Origin: Cyclaneusma minus
Lineage: Eukaryota > Ascomycota > Leotiomycetes > Marthamycetales > Marthamycetaceae
DNA: 64,000 bases
Reading direction: 5' to 3'
Assembly (NCBI GenBank): GCA_037179335.1
Contig: JAKZHN010000013.1
Span: 868,001 to 932,000 of the forward strand
The position numbers and the translations under genes were made by a program. This document shows, one piece after another, positions 35,271-45,540 of the stretch. Within the stretch, counting starts at the first letter, position 1; each line of letters starts with the position of its first letter. Below the pieces are notes generated by a model. That model had not been told where the DNA came from. It searched no databases and worked only from the letters and a program-made list of their open reading frames with translations.

Positions 35271-36349
35271 TTAACAGTGACGACCATAGCCATAGGAGAA
35301 GTTTTGGTAAACTTCGTTCGTGTATTGATGGTGGTACGCGTAGTAGGTCTGGTTCGGGTTCAGGTCGAGAGAGTTGCCGAAGAATGTAGTCTCATTGTCT
35401 GGGAAAGGCGATACGTACATCATGCTCCCATCGAAAGACTCATAGGCACCGGGGTAAGCGGCAGCATATGCATCAATACCGGTATGAGGACCGTAGACAC
35501 CAGGGTCCACGTAGGCGCCGTGAAATTCAAGGGCCTGGTCGCTTTGAGCACGATTAATTGCCAATTTTGAGGTAAGTCTCTTCTCGCGAGATACGGTCTT
35601 TTGCACAACCCCCGCTTTGGGGACGAAGAAGGCACCCGCAGGATTCGGTTCACCTCGCTTTTGCGCTTCCGCTAGCGACTTATCCTTGAGCTGTTCGAGC
35701 ATTTGTTCCTTGAAAGCCTGCTGCTTGGCGGCGCGCTGCATACTGGCTTTCTGATCGGCCAACTGCTCGAGCATTTTTTGTTTGAAAGCTTCCTTCTTGA
35801 TGGCGCGTTGATCAGCCAGAGACTGCTTGACGGCGGGTTGATGGACTGCCGACTCGACTGCGGGATTGACAGAGAACTCGACGGTGGGCTCGACCGCGGG
35901 ATCAACTGGAGGCACCGTAGTTTGAGCGCTCTGACGAGAAAGCTTGCGAGCTCGAGCGAGTCGAGCCATTGCATGATCGCCGGGGTAGAGGAATCGTTGA
36001 TTTCATACAGAAGATCCTTCCAGTTGGTGGTTACAACTTCGGGGCGGATATGCTCCTTTGCGGGGGCTTTGGGGACTGAAGGCGCGCTGGTCTCTCGAAA
36101 GGTGTGTTCGTGGGAATTGTTGAACACTAACAAGACAGCGATTAGCATTCGCATTTCTGGGGGAGTTTGAGCACCTGGGATAGACTTACTGGGTTCAGGA
36201 AGAACACCAAGCCATTCAAGACTGGCGTGCTTGCCGTCAGCACTATCGGGGGCGGGAAGTGGTTGGGTGGGAGCGCGGCAGTATGCTTTGAATTGGGCCT
36301 GCGCGGCTTCCCATAGACTGTCAACTTCCTTGTGGTCGTTGAGATCCAT
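35271..36349 (-). pseudogene. Array gene P5 with a 1-nt frameshift
   Basis: Exon 1 (36349-36190) encodes MDLNDHKEVDSLWEAAQAQF and a Pro-rich part ending SLEWLGVLPEP. A 63-nt phase-1 intron (36127-36189) follows. Exon 2 has HIRPEVVTTNWKDLLYEIND. At about 35988-35991 the frame changes: P6 reads NDSFYPGD here, and P5 would read the same if one base were present. Downstream the other frame is open to 35271, with Lys/Gln-rich helices (KQKMLEQLADQK) and a Tyr/Gly-rich tail. Otherwise the gene looks whole, so this may be a sequencing error or a young pseudogene. Confidence 0.65.
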
Positions 36350-37138
36350 GACGAGTTTCTCGAAGTGGGAAAGTGGGCTGATGTGTGTAAGGGTGCAGGT
36401 TGCTGTAGTATGAAGTTGGGAGCAAAATGGAGCAGAGTTGTTTTTGAGGAGAAGAGATCTACGGGAGCGCGTGCAAAATATATACCCAAAACTTCGCAAG
36501 GTCGAGCGTCGCTAAGCGGGGAAGCGAAGCGGAGGGAAAGAAACCATTTTCTTTTGTACCGGAAGCATGTGAGCCCGGCTCCGTGCTAATTCAAATCACA
36601 GTATCTGTTACAATTGTGGTCATAAGCTCAAATTCCTTGGTGGTTATTTTAAATTTCCCAATATTACGACAAACTAGTCCGGGCAGATATTACAAATGCA
36701 CAACGGTTAAAAGACACGAATGATGACGGCAATTTCCCCGAGTTTTTATTTATTGTCTAGTATTTAACTATGTAGTAGAGGAGGGACAGTGCTAGAACAA
36801 GCATAGTGTGTGAACTAAAACATGGCGAAAGCCAGCAAAGAGCCAGAATGAAGATTAAGGCAAAACGGCGGGAGAGCAAGATGGAAGCAGTTCTCGTCCA
36901 ATTTCTAGCGATGCTTATTCCGAATTTGGACTACCAAAGCAGAAGTGAACAAGTCAAAGCCTTGCATGATCGCCTATTGCCCTCCGCGATTCGATCATCG
37001 GAAGCTAGTTTCGTAGAAGGAATTCTGGAATGACTGGCTCATCATGTATTGCTGATGATCTTCCGGATAGTACGGCCGGTTCTGGTACACGTCGAAAGCG
37101 AGGAGATTGTTTCCGGAAAAGTTTTGGGAAAACGGTTG
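36350..37138. other. Intergenic region between P5 and P6
   Basis: P5 promoter with the conserved inverted repeat and a TATA-like TATATATT (minus strand, about 36474-36484). No gene seen. Confidence 0.4.
36505..36545 (-). promoter_or_regulatory. Conserved inverted repeat upstream of P5
   Basis: AGCGTCGCTAAGCGGGGAAG then CGAAGCGGAGGGAAAGAAA, close to the P4 block. It lies about 160-195 bp upstream of the P5 ATG. Confidence 0.5.
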
Positions 37139-38511
37139 CTAGTACTGCGGGTAGGGGGGCATGTACTCGTTCTCGTCAAAGCCATCGTAAGAGCCTAGAG
37201 CCGGTGCATATATCATGTTGTTGGGGCTGTAGACACTGGGACATTCAGGTCCATAGAAGCTAGGACGATCACATGGGCGGCCAGGGCCACCGGGAAAGAG
37301 AGTAGAAGGAGCGCTACCTTGTGGACCATGGTCAGGATGACTGGGGGTCATGGAGACGAAGTTGTTGCCGGGGATGTTGTTGCCGAGAGCAGCGCCATGG
37401 TTGATGGGAGCGACGCCGCCATGTCCATAGAAGCTGGGGCGATCACATGGGCGATCGAGTCCATAGACGTTAGCGTAGGCGGCGGTAGCGAGACCGTCGA
37501 AGTATCCCTGATACTGCGAACCGTAGGTGATGGGGCGTGGAGAGGCGGCGAAAGAACCAGCGTCGGAGGAATCATCGTCGGAGGTGTCAGCCTCAGATGA
37601 ACCGTCACATGAACCGCCACTGGAGCACTCAGCGCTGCAGGACTCGTGGTTGGAAAGCTCAGCCACCTGGTCGGCATAGGTTCCATCGTTCGCTCCGGTT
37701 GATCTCATCGCCACTTCTTCTTGGCCGAGTATACTCTGACAAGTTACTGTCTCTTGTATACCAGCTGCTGCTACCGTGGGAAAGAAGACGGCACTAGTAG
37801 TGCTCAACTGACCTAGCCCTTGTACTTTGACCAGCTGCTTCTTCTCCAATTGCTCGAGAAATTGTTCCTTAAAGATCTTTTGTGCGGCGGCCTGCTGCTT
37901 GAGGACTTCTTCATCGACGATAGGTTGCTTGGAAAAGGGCTGCTTGGAGGAGAGCTGCTCGATTGCGGGTGCTGTAGTTTCAATGGTTTCGGGAGAAGAC
38001 TTGTAAGTGCGTGCTTTTGGACGATCGCCAGGGTAGAACGAGTCATTGATCTCGTAGAGGAGATCTTTCCACTTCGTAATCACGTCATCTTGCTGAATGT
38101 ATTCATTTTGTGGGACAGAGGAGACGAAGGGCGCGCTGGCTTGGGCAGAGGTGCTTTGCTCTTTGGGAAGTTCCTGCGAGGCTGCTAAGAGAGAAGTTAG
38201 CATTTGATGTTTTCTGGAGTTCAAGCAATTGGGATAGACCTACTAGGTCCATCAGGGATACCAAGCCACTCGAGGCTCGCTCGCTGGCCAGCAGCGCAGT
38301 CAGGTGTAGGTAGCGATTGGATAGGGCCAGGGAAGCATTGCTTGAGCCGGGCTTGAGCGTCTTTCCACAGCCGATCGACTTCCTCGTTGTCGCTGAGATC
38401 AGCTTCGTTGGCGGTGGGTTCGTAAGGGCAGTCAGCTCCATCTTCCACCTTGTGCACAAAGCTCTGATGCGCCATATAGGCTTTGCTCGTGTTAGGCGTG
38501 GGTGACGACAT
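37139..38511 (-). CDS. Array gene P6: intact low-complexity protein
   Basis: Exon 1 (38511-38244) encodes MSSPTPNTSKAYMAHQSF, then VDRLWKDAQARLKQC and SLEWLGIPDGP, close to P5. A 59-nt phase-1 intron (38185-38243, branch GCTAAC) follows. Exon 2 (38184-37139) has YIQQDDVITKWKDLLYEIND and a Lys/Gln-rich helical part (AAAQKIFKEQFLEQLEKKQL). Next come a Ser/Asp-rich acidic run and a Tyr/Gly/Pro-rich tail with RPCDRPSFYG present twice. 437 aa, no internal stop. No known domain and no RRM. Because it is unbroken, it is the best guide to the ancestral form of P4-P6. Confidence 0.75.
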
Positions 38512-39416
38512 GATTGCAAGACGTAGTGAAGTGTTCTTAGCTGGTGCTCACGCAGTTAGTGTCAGGTATAAGTTGAGATGGGAACCTTCTCGCGCTTTTA
38601 TGCTGGAGAGTGGTGGCCCCTGCGCTATCGCTGCGCTCGAGCGGGGAGGTTCTTCCACGCCTCCTTCGCTTCACTCCCGTGACCAGCCTCGTGACCGGTT
38701 CAAAGCCGTCACAGTTGAGAGCAAGACGGAGCAGATTCTGTTTCGAGAAGGGAATATTTATAGAAGCGCGCGCAAATATACATAAAAGTTTCTAGGGCTG
38801 GGTAGCAGCACGCAGGCAAGTCGTCGAGGGGACCAAGGCTGAGGATTTCGTGTTGTCTACGTATTGATGCTGCGAAACCAAAATCATTAAACACTATAAA
38901 AATGACAATCTGAGACTAAACCCCGACTAAGAAGATTTTAAATACCTGCGAGACTTCATGCCTTTGGAAGAAAAACCGTACTTCGAATGTTTCTGTCGCA
39001 CCCATGGTGATGGTGGTGGTGGTCCGTGCGCCATGGTGGAGCGCCTTACCCTCTGGCTCACCACCACCACCCTGCCTCAGGCTACGGCACTAGCCTGACA
39101 GCTATAGCTACCAGCCTTTGGCTGGAGCTCCTTCTAACTTAATCATCTATCAATACACTCTTTACTACCCCCTACGCTCTACGTTGCAACGTGACCGTCA
39201 AACCAGTTGACCCAACAGTTTCATTTTTTGGTTGCGATGAAATGCTTTGCTATTTGGAAAGACCAGCAATACTGGTTTGAGCTTGCGCATGTACAAAACC
39301 ATTTTTACGACCAAAAATACGTGAAATTTATGAAGGAGCCTCAACTCAAAAACACATCAGCTTTATAAGAATTTCCATCATGCCCCTTCATGGTGATGCA
39401 TAATACCCAAGCTTAT
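38512..39416. other. Intergenic region between P6 and P7 with an LTR-like relic
   Basis: Holds the P6 promoter region and LTR-like copy B (listed). No gene seen. Confidence 0.4.
38998..39195. mobile_element. LTR-like relic (copy B)
   Basis: Runs from TGTCGCACCC to CGTTGCAAC, with GTGCGCCA, CTCAGGCTAC, CACTAGC, TAGCTACCA and ATCAATACACTC blocks shared in order with 12540-12700. Probably a solo LTR. No clear target-site duplication. Confidence 0.4.
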
Positions 39417-41141
39417 TCATTTGCTTCCTTCGCATGGGTCGGAGCCGTATCTCACCGTGAATTTCCCTCTCGTGGACTCCCTAGTGTCTTGCTCGATGAG
39501 CACCTTGCCAAGATCACTTTGCCCTATTATTCCGGCAAAGCGAATCTCCAGATCGGCCTCCGCAGCATAAGGGAAGCAATGAAGTTTGTAAGTGTCGATT
39601 TGGAAGCCTAGGGGAAAAAGGGGTCTCAAGGTCTGCCAGTTCGTGATTGCGACTGGTCCTTTCACCATTAAGACTCGGCTTTTCTCAGCTAGCAGCATCT
39701 GGTGTGGGATCGGTTTGCAGAAAGTCGCTATTACTCTTATCCCCAAGATTCTAACACCCGGAAGAGAGTCGGCACGAGTAATGAATTTCTCGGCATCAAT
39801 CCTGCTCATGAAGTCGATTTTTACAGCTCCTCCGAAACTCAACATATGCAGGTTTGAGATTTTTCCCGGCTTCATTCTCTCGAGTTCAGCGAAAACATGA
39901 TGCATAGTAGTTTGCGGGTGTAAGCCTCGCAAAAGTACGCTGTCAGTGTGGTTAACTAACCGGAGGTCCTTACAGAAACTAGGGAAAACAACGTACCCTC
40001 GACCAAGCAGTTTAGTCGTATCAATATCAGCATGTGGGAACTGAACATCTCCGACTTGAGCAGAAGAATCATCAAAGATGTAAGGACTAGCAACACCGAA
40101 TCCGTTCGTGCCGTACCCTTGTGTGCCAAAAGCTTGACCATGTCCTTGCGTGCCGAAATCCTGACCGTCGAATGACTGACATCCGGACGCTTCGATTCCT
40201 TGTCCGCCATAGACGCAGTTTCCTCCAAGGTCTTGATGATATGGAATCTGGTAAACATCATTAGTGCTACTTTGTGCCCAAGGTTGCACATAAGCACCGG
40301 GGATAATCGCTGGGGCGGAAAGCCAGGTAAGACCGGCACCGCAGTTCATGGTCGCCAGAGTGCCATTCTGAGAACCGCAGAGACCGACGTTGGCGAGGAT
40401 AGTTCCGCTAGTTTTGTCCCATGGAATCTTAGTTTGCTTCACTGCCGTTGTCATCAGGACCTCATTCGTGGGACTTCGCTGTAGGTATTCACTTTGCTGT
40501 GAAGTTGCAGTTGTCGGCTGAAAAAGTGGGCAAGCTGGATTCAATCGGTGTGGTGTTTGAGCTTGTACGGAAAGTTGCGGATCATTCGGCGATGCAGTCC
40601 TTGGCTTTGCAACTTTGTCTTCCTCTGTCTGCTGTGGCGATGATCCATCACGAGCTTCATTCAGGGGCTGCGGATCGTGAAGGTAGCTAGGGAGGAATTT
40701 TGTGTTGATTTCATCGATCAGGCCATTGCTATTTGTGATAACTGTCTTCGAGTGTCGGTGCATAGCGTGTCTAGCCAGGCGGCAATCTTTGCAGAGGCAA
40801 TTAGATTTCCCGTCGTGACGCCAGCCAAGTTTGGTGGGGGGGCTCTCGTGAACGAGTGTGCAGGTCGACGCGGGTAGAGGCTCACAAATGATGCGCAATT
40901 TGTGAAGGTATCCTTTGCAGACTGTTTGGATAGAAGACGGGTCAGCGTTAAGCACCAGGTACGAATGAAAGACATGGCCAGGCTTACTTGGCCCAAGAGT
41001 AGCGTATCCAGGCATGCGTCTGCTATGGATGTAATAATTCAAGGCATTGTCGACTAATGGTTGGACCGCGCTCGCCGCAACCATACGGGCACTCTCCAAC
41101 CTCGTTTCGAAGCCAGATAGTCCGGACGGGGTGCGCTCCAT
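39417..41141 (-). CDS. Array gene P7: intact protein with two RRM-like domains
   Basis: Exon 1 (41141-40988) ends TLGP before a 66-nt phase-1 intron (40922-40987). Exon 2 is 40921-39417; 552 aa. After the splice comes CKGYLHKLRI, then a CLCKDC cysteine motif, ITNSNGLIDEIN, and a Gln/Gly/Phe-rich middle with FGTQGHGQAFGTQGYG repeats. Two alpha/beta units of RRM order follow. The first (about 378-450) has strand SVLLRGL, helix TMHHVFAEL, strand KISNLHML, strand VKIDF and helix DAEKFITRA. The second (about 467-545) has RVLMVKGP and ADLEIRF. RNP1 aromatics are missing, so RNA binding is only possible. No internal stop. Best reference for the RRM subfamily. Confidence 0.75.
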   Translation of the reverse strand: MERTPSGLSGFETRLESARMVAASAVQPLVDNALNYYIHSRRMPGYATLGPSKPGHVFHSYLVLNADPSSIQTVCKGYLHKLRIICEPLPASTCTLVHESPPTKLGWRHDGKSNCLCKDCRLARHAMHRHSKTVITNSNGLIDEINTKFLPSYLHDPQPLNEARDGSSPQQTEEDKVAKPRTASPNDPQLSVQAQTPHRLNPACPLFQPTTATSQQSEYLQRSPTNEVLMTTAVKQTKIPWDKTSGTILANVGLCGSQNGTLATMNCGAGLTWLSAPAIIPGAYVQPWAQSSTNDVYQIPYHQDLGGNCVYGGQGIEASGCQSFDGQDFGTQGHGQAFGTQGYGTNGFGVASPYIFDDSSAQVGDVQFPHADIDTTKLLGRGYVVFPSFCKDLRLVNHTDSVLLRGLHPQTTMHHVFAELERMKPGKISNLHMLSFGGAVKIDFMSRIDAEKFITRADSLPGVRILGIRVIATFCKPIPHQMLLAEKSRVLMVKGPVAITNWQTLRPLFPLGFQIDTYKLHCFPYAAEADLEIRFAGIIGQSDLGKVLIEQDTRESTRGKFTVRYGSDPCEGSK

Positions 41142-41547
41142 CTCAATTTGTGCAAAAGGTAGGGCTCGGGAATTCCGAATGGGTGCAGTGCGTGGAGATG
41201 AAGTTGGGAGGTCATGTTGGCCGAACAAAAGCTGCTGATACAGGGTTGCGAATTAGGGATGGTAGCCTAACCAGGCAGAATTATCGGACAAATTACTACT
41301 GCTGCCTGCTAGATGTTTTCACAAACTGTCATCACATTCACTATTTGCGATTTGGAACATGTAAATTGTATTTCTAATAACTTAGGGGATAGATTGAGCT
41401 AATAATTTCACGAGGATTATCCAGAAAATTCTTTCCGAGTCACAAGGTTTTCTACTTCCGATCTAAGATGGAGAAAGGAATCGATCAGCTCAAATTTTTA
41501 AGCAGAATAAGTACGCCCTCCCAGCTTCTCCCAGCTTCTCCCAGCTA
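41142..41547. other. Intergenic region between P7 and P8
   Basis: Short promoter region of P7. Contains a CCCAGCTTCT triple repeat at 41519-41545. No gene seen. Confidence 0.4.
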
Positions 41548-43472
41548 TCATCCTGTCATCTCTCGCTGATGAATGTAACGGCTTCCTAAGGTAATCAAGT
41601 CAGCTTCGATAAGGGCCTCAAGATCTGCGATGTCGTACTGAAACATAGGAGATCAAGCTTACTCAAACACAATGGTCTCGTCCATATTCGACATGGTATC
41701 TTCCATCTTTCTCGAGCAGTCGATCTCATCTTTTACTGGCAAGGCTTTCACGGTATGTCCGACAATAGACAATCCGCTAGGGACGGTCGCAAAAATTTTG
41801 TAAATCTCTGACCATCCCATGATTGCAGTCGGGCCCTTAAGAAGTAAGACCCTGGAGATAGTGTCCGGAGGAGGACTGGCAGCTGTCGGATTGTTAAACA
41901 CTCCGTGTAATTTTATGCTGCGGATGGAGATCCCGTCAGGAGAACATAACAGATGGTGGAAACGTTTGGCGTCGGCCTTCTTGGTGAAGGTTACTTGGAA
42001 CGCTCTCGTAGCATGTGTGAACCAGTTAAAGTTCCACATATGCAAATTCGAGATCTTCCCAGGCCTGATTGACTCCAATTTACCAAAAATCTCCTGGAGA
42101 GTTGTGTCAGGGTGAACATTGATCACCCAAATGCTACTATTCTCGTTAATTAAATTCTCGCTGACATGACAAAATAGGACATACCCAAGACCGGGACGCC
42201 GCACAAGCGCGCCAGCTTGACCACTTGTTGGCTGCTGGACAGCAGTTTCTTGGGGAATGTGGCTGGCTTGATACGCACCGGTCGACTTAGAGCCGCCGAC
42301 TCCTGGTAGACCAACACTTAGGCTTTGACTACCGAAGCCTTGTCCTTGAATACCCCCGAATTGAGCCATTAACGGGACATTGCCATAACCTGAGTATTGT
42401 AAACCAGGGCCCTGCGGATAGGAAGGATGGAAATAGGGAGCTTGCAAAGAGGAAGCTTGCGAATAGTAAGCTTCCGAATATGGAGCCTGTGAAGGAGCTT
42501 GCGAAGAGGGAGCGTTCATGTATGACACTTTTTGTGAGAAGCCCAAAGATGAGCCACCGGTCTGTCCAGAATGGTGGTGATGCATAGCACTCGCAGTAGG
42601 GCCGTTAAAGTGTGGGGATACATGGCTTGATGTCAATTCCACGCCATCCGAGAAAGCAACAGAACTGCTACAGGTGTCGACAGATTCCTCCTCTCTTTCA
42701 CCTTGTGCCTCACCCAGCTGTGACCCGCCACTCTTGGCCGCTCTGTTTAAAGGACTCTGTTTGGCAGGCACTGGGTTATGCGCGGCCATGGCACTCGGGA
42801 AGAAACTTGCGCTTGCCGGGTTCAAGCTCTGGGAGCGAACATGCGGATCCGCGACGGGCAGGTGTGCGGACTCCTCTGGCTTCGTGTGCCCGGTATTTTC
42901 GGCTTGCCTCGAGGAAAACACGGGACTTATGGGTTCTAAGTCGAGAGATCGACCGTTCGGCACGTATCCGGGCAAGAACTGCTCATTGATGTCGTCGAGC
43001 AGTCCATTGCCATTCGTGACCACAGTCTTCGGGCGCACGTAATCTGTCTTGGCTAAGATACAGTCTCGGCACAGGCAATCTGGTCGGCCATCGTGGAACA
43101 TGCTTGGAGTTGGGCGGTCAACATTCTCGTGGGAAACATCTTGTACTGTGGAGGAATGAGCCTCGTGCTCCGCGCGCATTTTCTTGAAATATCCTCGCGC
43201 AACTAACAAAAGAGCAACTGCGCTAGCTTGAGGGTTTCTAGAGGGCCGGAGCAGCTGGTACTAGTATGAATGGAAGACGGTGACGTACTTGGACCTAGAG
43301 TCATACGGTCGGTCATCCTAGGACCATGTTGCAGGTACTGCTCGAAACCTCGCTGGACGGCTTCGTTCGCCCACATCTCCATTTTACGGGCATTTTCGGG
43401 AATGATGTCTGATACTTTGAGCTTGATATTCTCGTAGGGCGGGGTGCCAGTCTTTTCTGGGGTAGACTCCAT
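41548..43472 (-). CDS. Array gene P8: RRM-like protein cut short by TAA and TGA
   Basis: Exon 1 (43472-43289) starts MESTPEKTGTPPYENIKLKV and ends LGPS. The phase-1 intron is 43203-43288. Exon 2 opens with ARGYFKKMRAEHE, as in P7, then CLCRDC, VVTNGNGLLDDIN, a Ser/Tyr/Gln-rich middle and RRM-like unit 1 (IWVINV, TLQEIFGKLESI, KISNLHMW, FQVTFTKKADA). Unit 2 starts RVLLLKGP and is cut at TAA (41659-41661), giving 575 aa. The same frame, past TAA and a TGA at 41653-41655, continues for 34 codons with YDIADLEALIEADLITLGS, which matches the last helix and strand of P7. So the gene probably lost its end by nonsense changes (CAA and CGA as likely ancestors). Confidence 0.7.
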
Positions 43473-43935
43473 GGTAGGCGTTTTTTGCGCTGGGAACTGG
43501 TATGAAAGTGCGCAGAATTGGTTAGGCAAAGAAATCTGTGCGATCGGGACGCAGCCGCTTTATTTTGGAAGGCTGGCGAAAGGTAGCTTGGTGTAAACAA
43601 CACGACAGAAGACTGGCTAAGCGGTAGCGTAATTCGGCTAGTTACCAGCTTCAAAAATACGGAAAGAATTGAGCAAAGGCCACCGCCGTGCTCCATCGCA
43701 AGCTGCCCGTTCTTCTTAATAAGCTGCTTGGCCTAGTCGAACCTGACAATGATCCCGGTGAAGTAGCCTCTCAGTTTTGCCATCGTTGAATTTGATATCG
43801 ATTGTTGCAAAAAGCTGTACCAAATTCCACCGTTGGCAAGGGGAGCGAGTTCCCTCAAGACGAACACACGAGTTCACTTGTAATTTACGGGCCCTTGGGT
43901 GAGTTTCTGATTGTTAACTTGTGCCAAACGGCGTA
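43473..43935. other. Intergenic region upstream of P8
   Basis: P8 promoter region; no gene seen. Confidence 0.35.
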
Positions 43936-44142
43936 TCATCTCATCCTAAAAACACTAATGCCGGCGAAGGGGTAGTTGATATGGCTGCGAAGAAGACGAG
44001 TATCGTGGACACTGTCGAGGGTGATTTGGAATGCTCTGCTCGGCATACCCACCCTGAAGTCCCGCATGCTTAAGTGGAGGACTTTCAAAGTTCGACATTC
44101 TCCAATCTGCAATTTCCCGAAAATATCTTCATCGTCACTTCG
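43936..44142 (-). pseudogene. Array relic P9: lone RRM-like fragment
   Basis: A minus-strand stretch reads DEDIFGKLQIGECRTLKVLH and, after a few residues, SRAFQITLDSVHDTRLL, ending TGA at 43936-43938. It lines up with the first RRM-like unit of P8 (QEIFGKLESI, ISNLHMW, TRAFQVTFTKKADAKRF). The strand before it is in another frame. It is a remnant of a further copy. Confidence 0.6.
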
Positions 44143-44713
44143 GGATAAAAGTTACCAAGTCAGCTTCTACTCTGGACATCGGTGAAGCCGCCAAGTGCTG
44201 CCCGGACTTGGGAAAGGAACGGGAGTTGCTGGCTTCATTGGACCCCAAATGGCGGCCTCCCATTATTCGCTAGCTTCTGGACGGGTGCCATGGGAAGCTA
44301 ACTCCGCCGCCTTCGGGTCTGATGCCTGTACAGCGTGTGATACCTCATGATCAGGATGAATCAAAGAAAAGAGCTCGAAGAGACAAAAAGGTTTAGCCCC
44401 GTTTTCCTATTTCTCAGCGAGTGCGAGGCCGCGAGCTAGTTGCCTGCAATACCTACGGAAGCTGGAAAAATCTGTCTAATGGGCACCACCGTTACATTCT
44501 TTCAGCTGAGTATAAATCCCCGAACCTAGCAGTACCAACTCGTCAAACCCCACAATTACCGGACAGCAAAGGACCGAAAAGAACCACGATTCCAAGATCC
44601 AGGCAAACCCGGGCCTCACACATGCCCTCGAAGTCGAGTTCCTTTCTGCAAGAAACGGCACCCCATCCTGGGCATTTCAGCATTCCGGAGATTTTGTGGC
44701 CTGGATGGGCGCA
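44143..44713. other. Non-coding stretch before the TIR element
   Basis: No supported gene. Ends with ATGGGCGCA (44705-44713), a likely target-site duplication. Confidence 0.35.
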
Positions 44714-45320
44714 GGGCTGGCAGTAGTTGACGGTTGGTAGTTGACTGCAGTTTAAAACTGCAGTTTGGCAGTTTAGTTTGACCCTTGGACTGAACTGCCA
44801 GTTTTAGTTTGACCTTTAAACTGAATTGCCAGTTTAGTTTAAATTGGTAGCATTTGATGATTTTGGTGGAAATGTTGGTATTTTCCTTATAAATTTAGGT
44901 TAGAATTCCTTTATTCCTTAGAAAAATAGCCATAAAAAGGTTAATCCGAAAAGAAGGGGCCGGAAAAATATTAAAAAATAGGAAATTATATAATTTTATG
45001 GATTTATTCAAGCTATGTTTATATTAATCGATAGCAATATAAAATAACATTAATTTATTATTTAAAATAAGATTTTCGCAAGCTTTTTTTATATATTAAA
45101 ATACATATTATTTTCTATTGGATTTAATAAAAATATTTACAAAAAATAAAAAATAAAATTTCCTATTTTAATTAATTTTTTCCCTAAAAACTGGCAGTCC
45201 GGACTGAACTGCCAGTTTGGGCCTCAAACTGGCAGTTCAGTTTCAGTTTGACCCCCGGACTGAACTGGCAGTTCAGTTTAAAGCTCCAAACTGGACTGTT
45301 TAAACTACTTCCAGCCCATC
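44714..45320. mobile_element. Small TIR element, possibly Mutator-like, AT-rich core
   Basis: A 607-bp element. Its ends are inverted: it starts GGGCTGGCAGTAGTT and, read from the other end, GGGCTGGAAGTAGTT. Both subterminal regions hold many copies of AACTGCCAGTT and CAGTTCAGTTT in both orientations. The centre (about 44860-45180) is very AT-rich and has no ORF. It is flanked by ATGGGCGCA (44705-44713) and ATGGGCGTA (45321-45329), a 9-bp direct repeat with one mismatch. A 9-bp duplication is typical of Mutator-like elements. Non-autonomous. Confidence 0.6.
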
Positions 45321-45540
45321 ATGGGCGTAGTAGAAGCTTATGTGACACATGATAAAAGACGAAGAGAACGCTTGTCTTTGGTAAATGGAACCTGGTTGTG
45401 ATAATCCTCAAGCTCCGTTAAGAAGTTACCTCCAGCCCGCTACTGCCATCTCAGCTGAAATCCAAAGAGAACGTGCTAGAGCGATAATTAGCTCTCGACT
45501 TTATCAACCACTGTCGATTATCAAACCTACAATCAGGGTT

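Noticed and set aside
41587..41663. Possible 77-nt intron (GTAAGC to TTAG) that would avoid the P8 stop
   Set aside because: It would remove the peptide that matches P7's last RRM helix, and the resulting exon has no likeness to the family. The nonsense explanation fits better.
44860..45180. AT-rich tract as a centromere or replication origin
   Set aside because: It is the core of a short element bounded by inverted ends and a 9-bp direct repeat.
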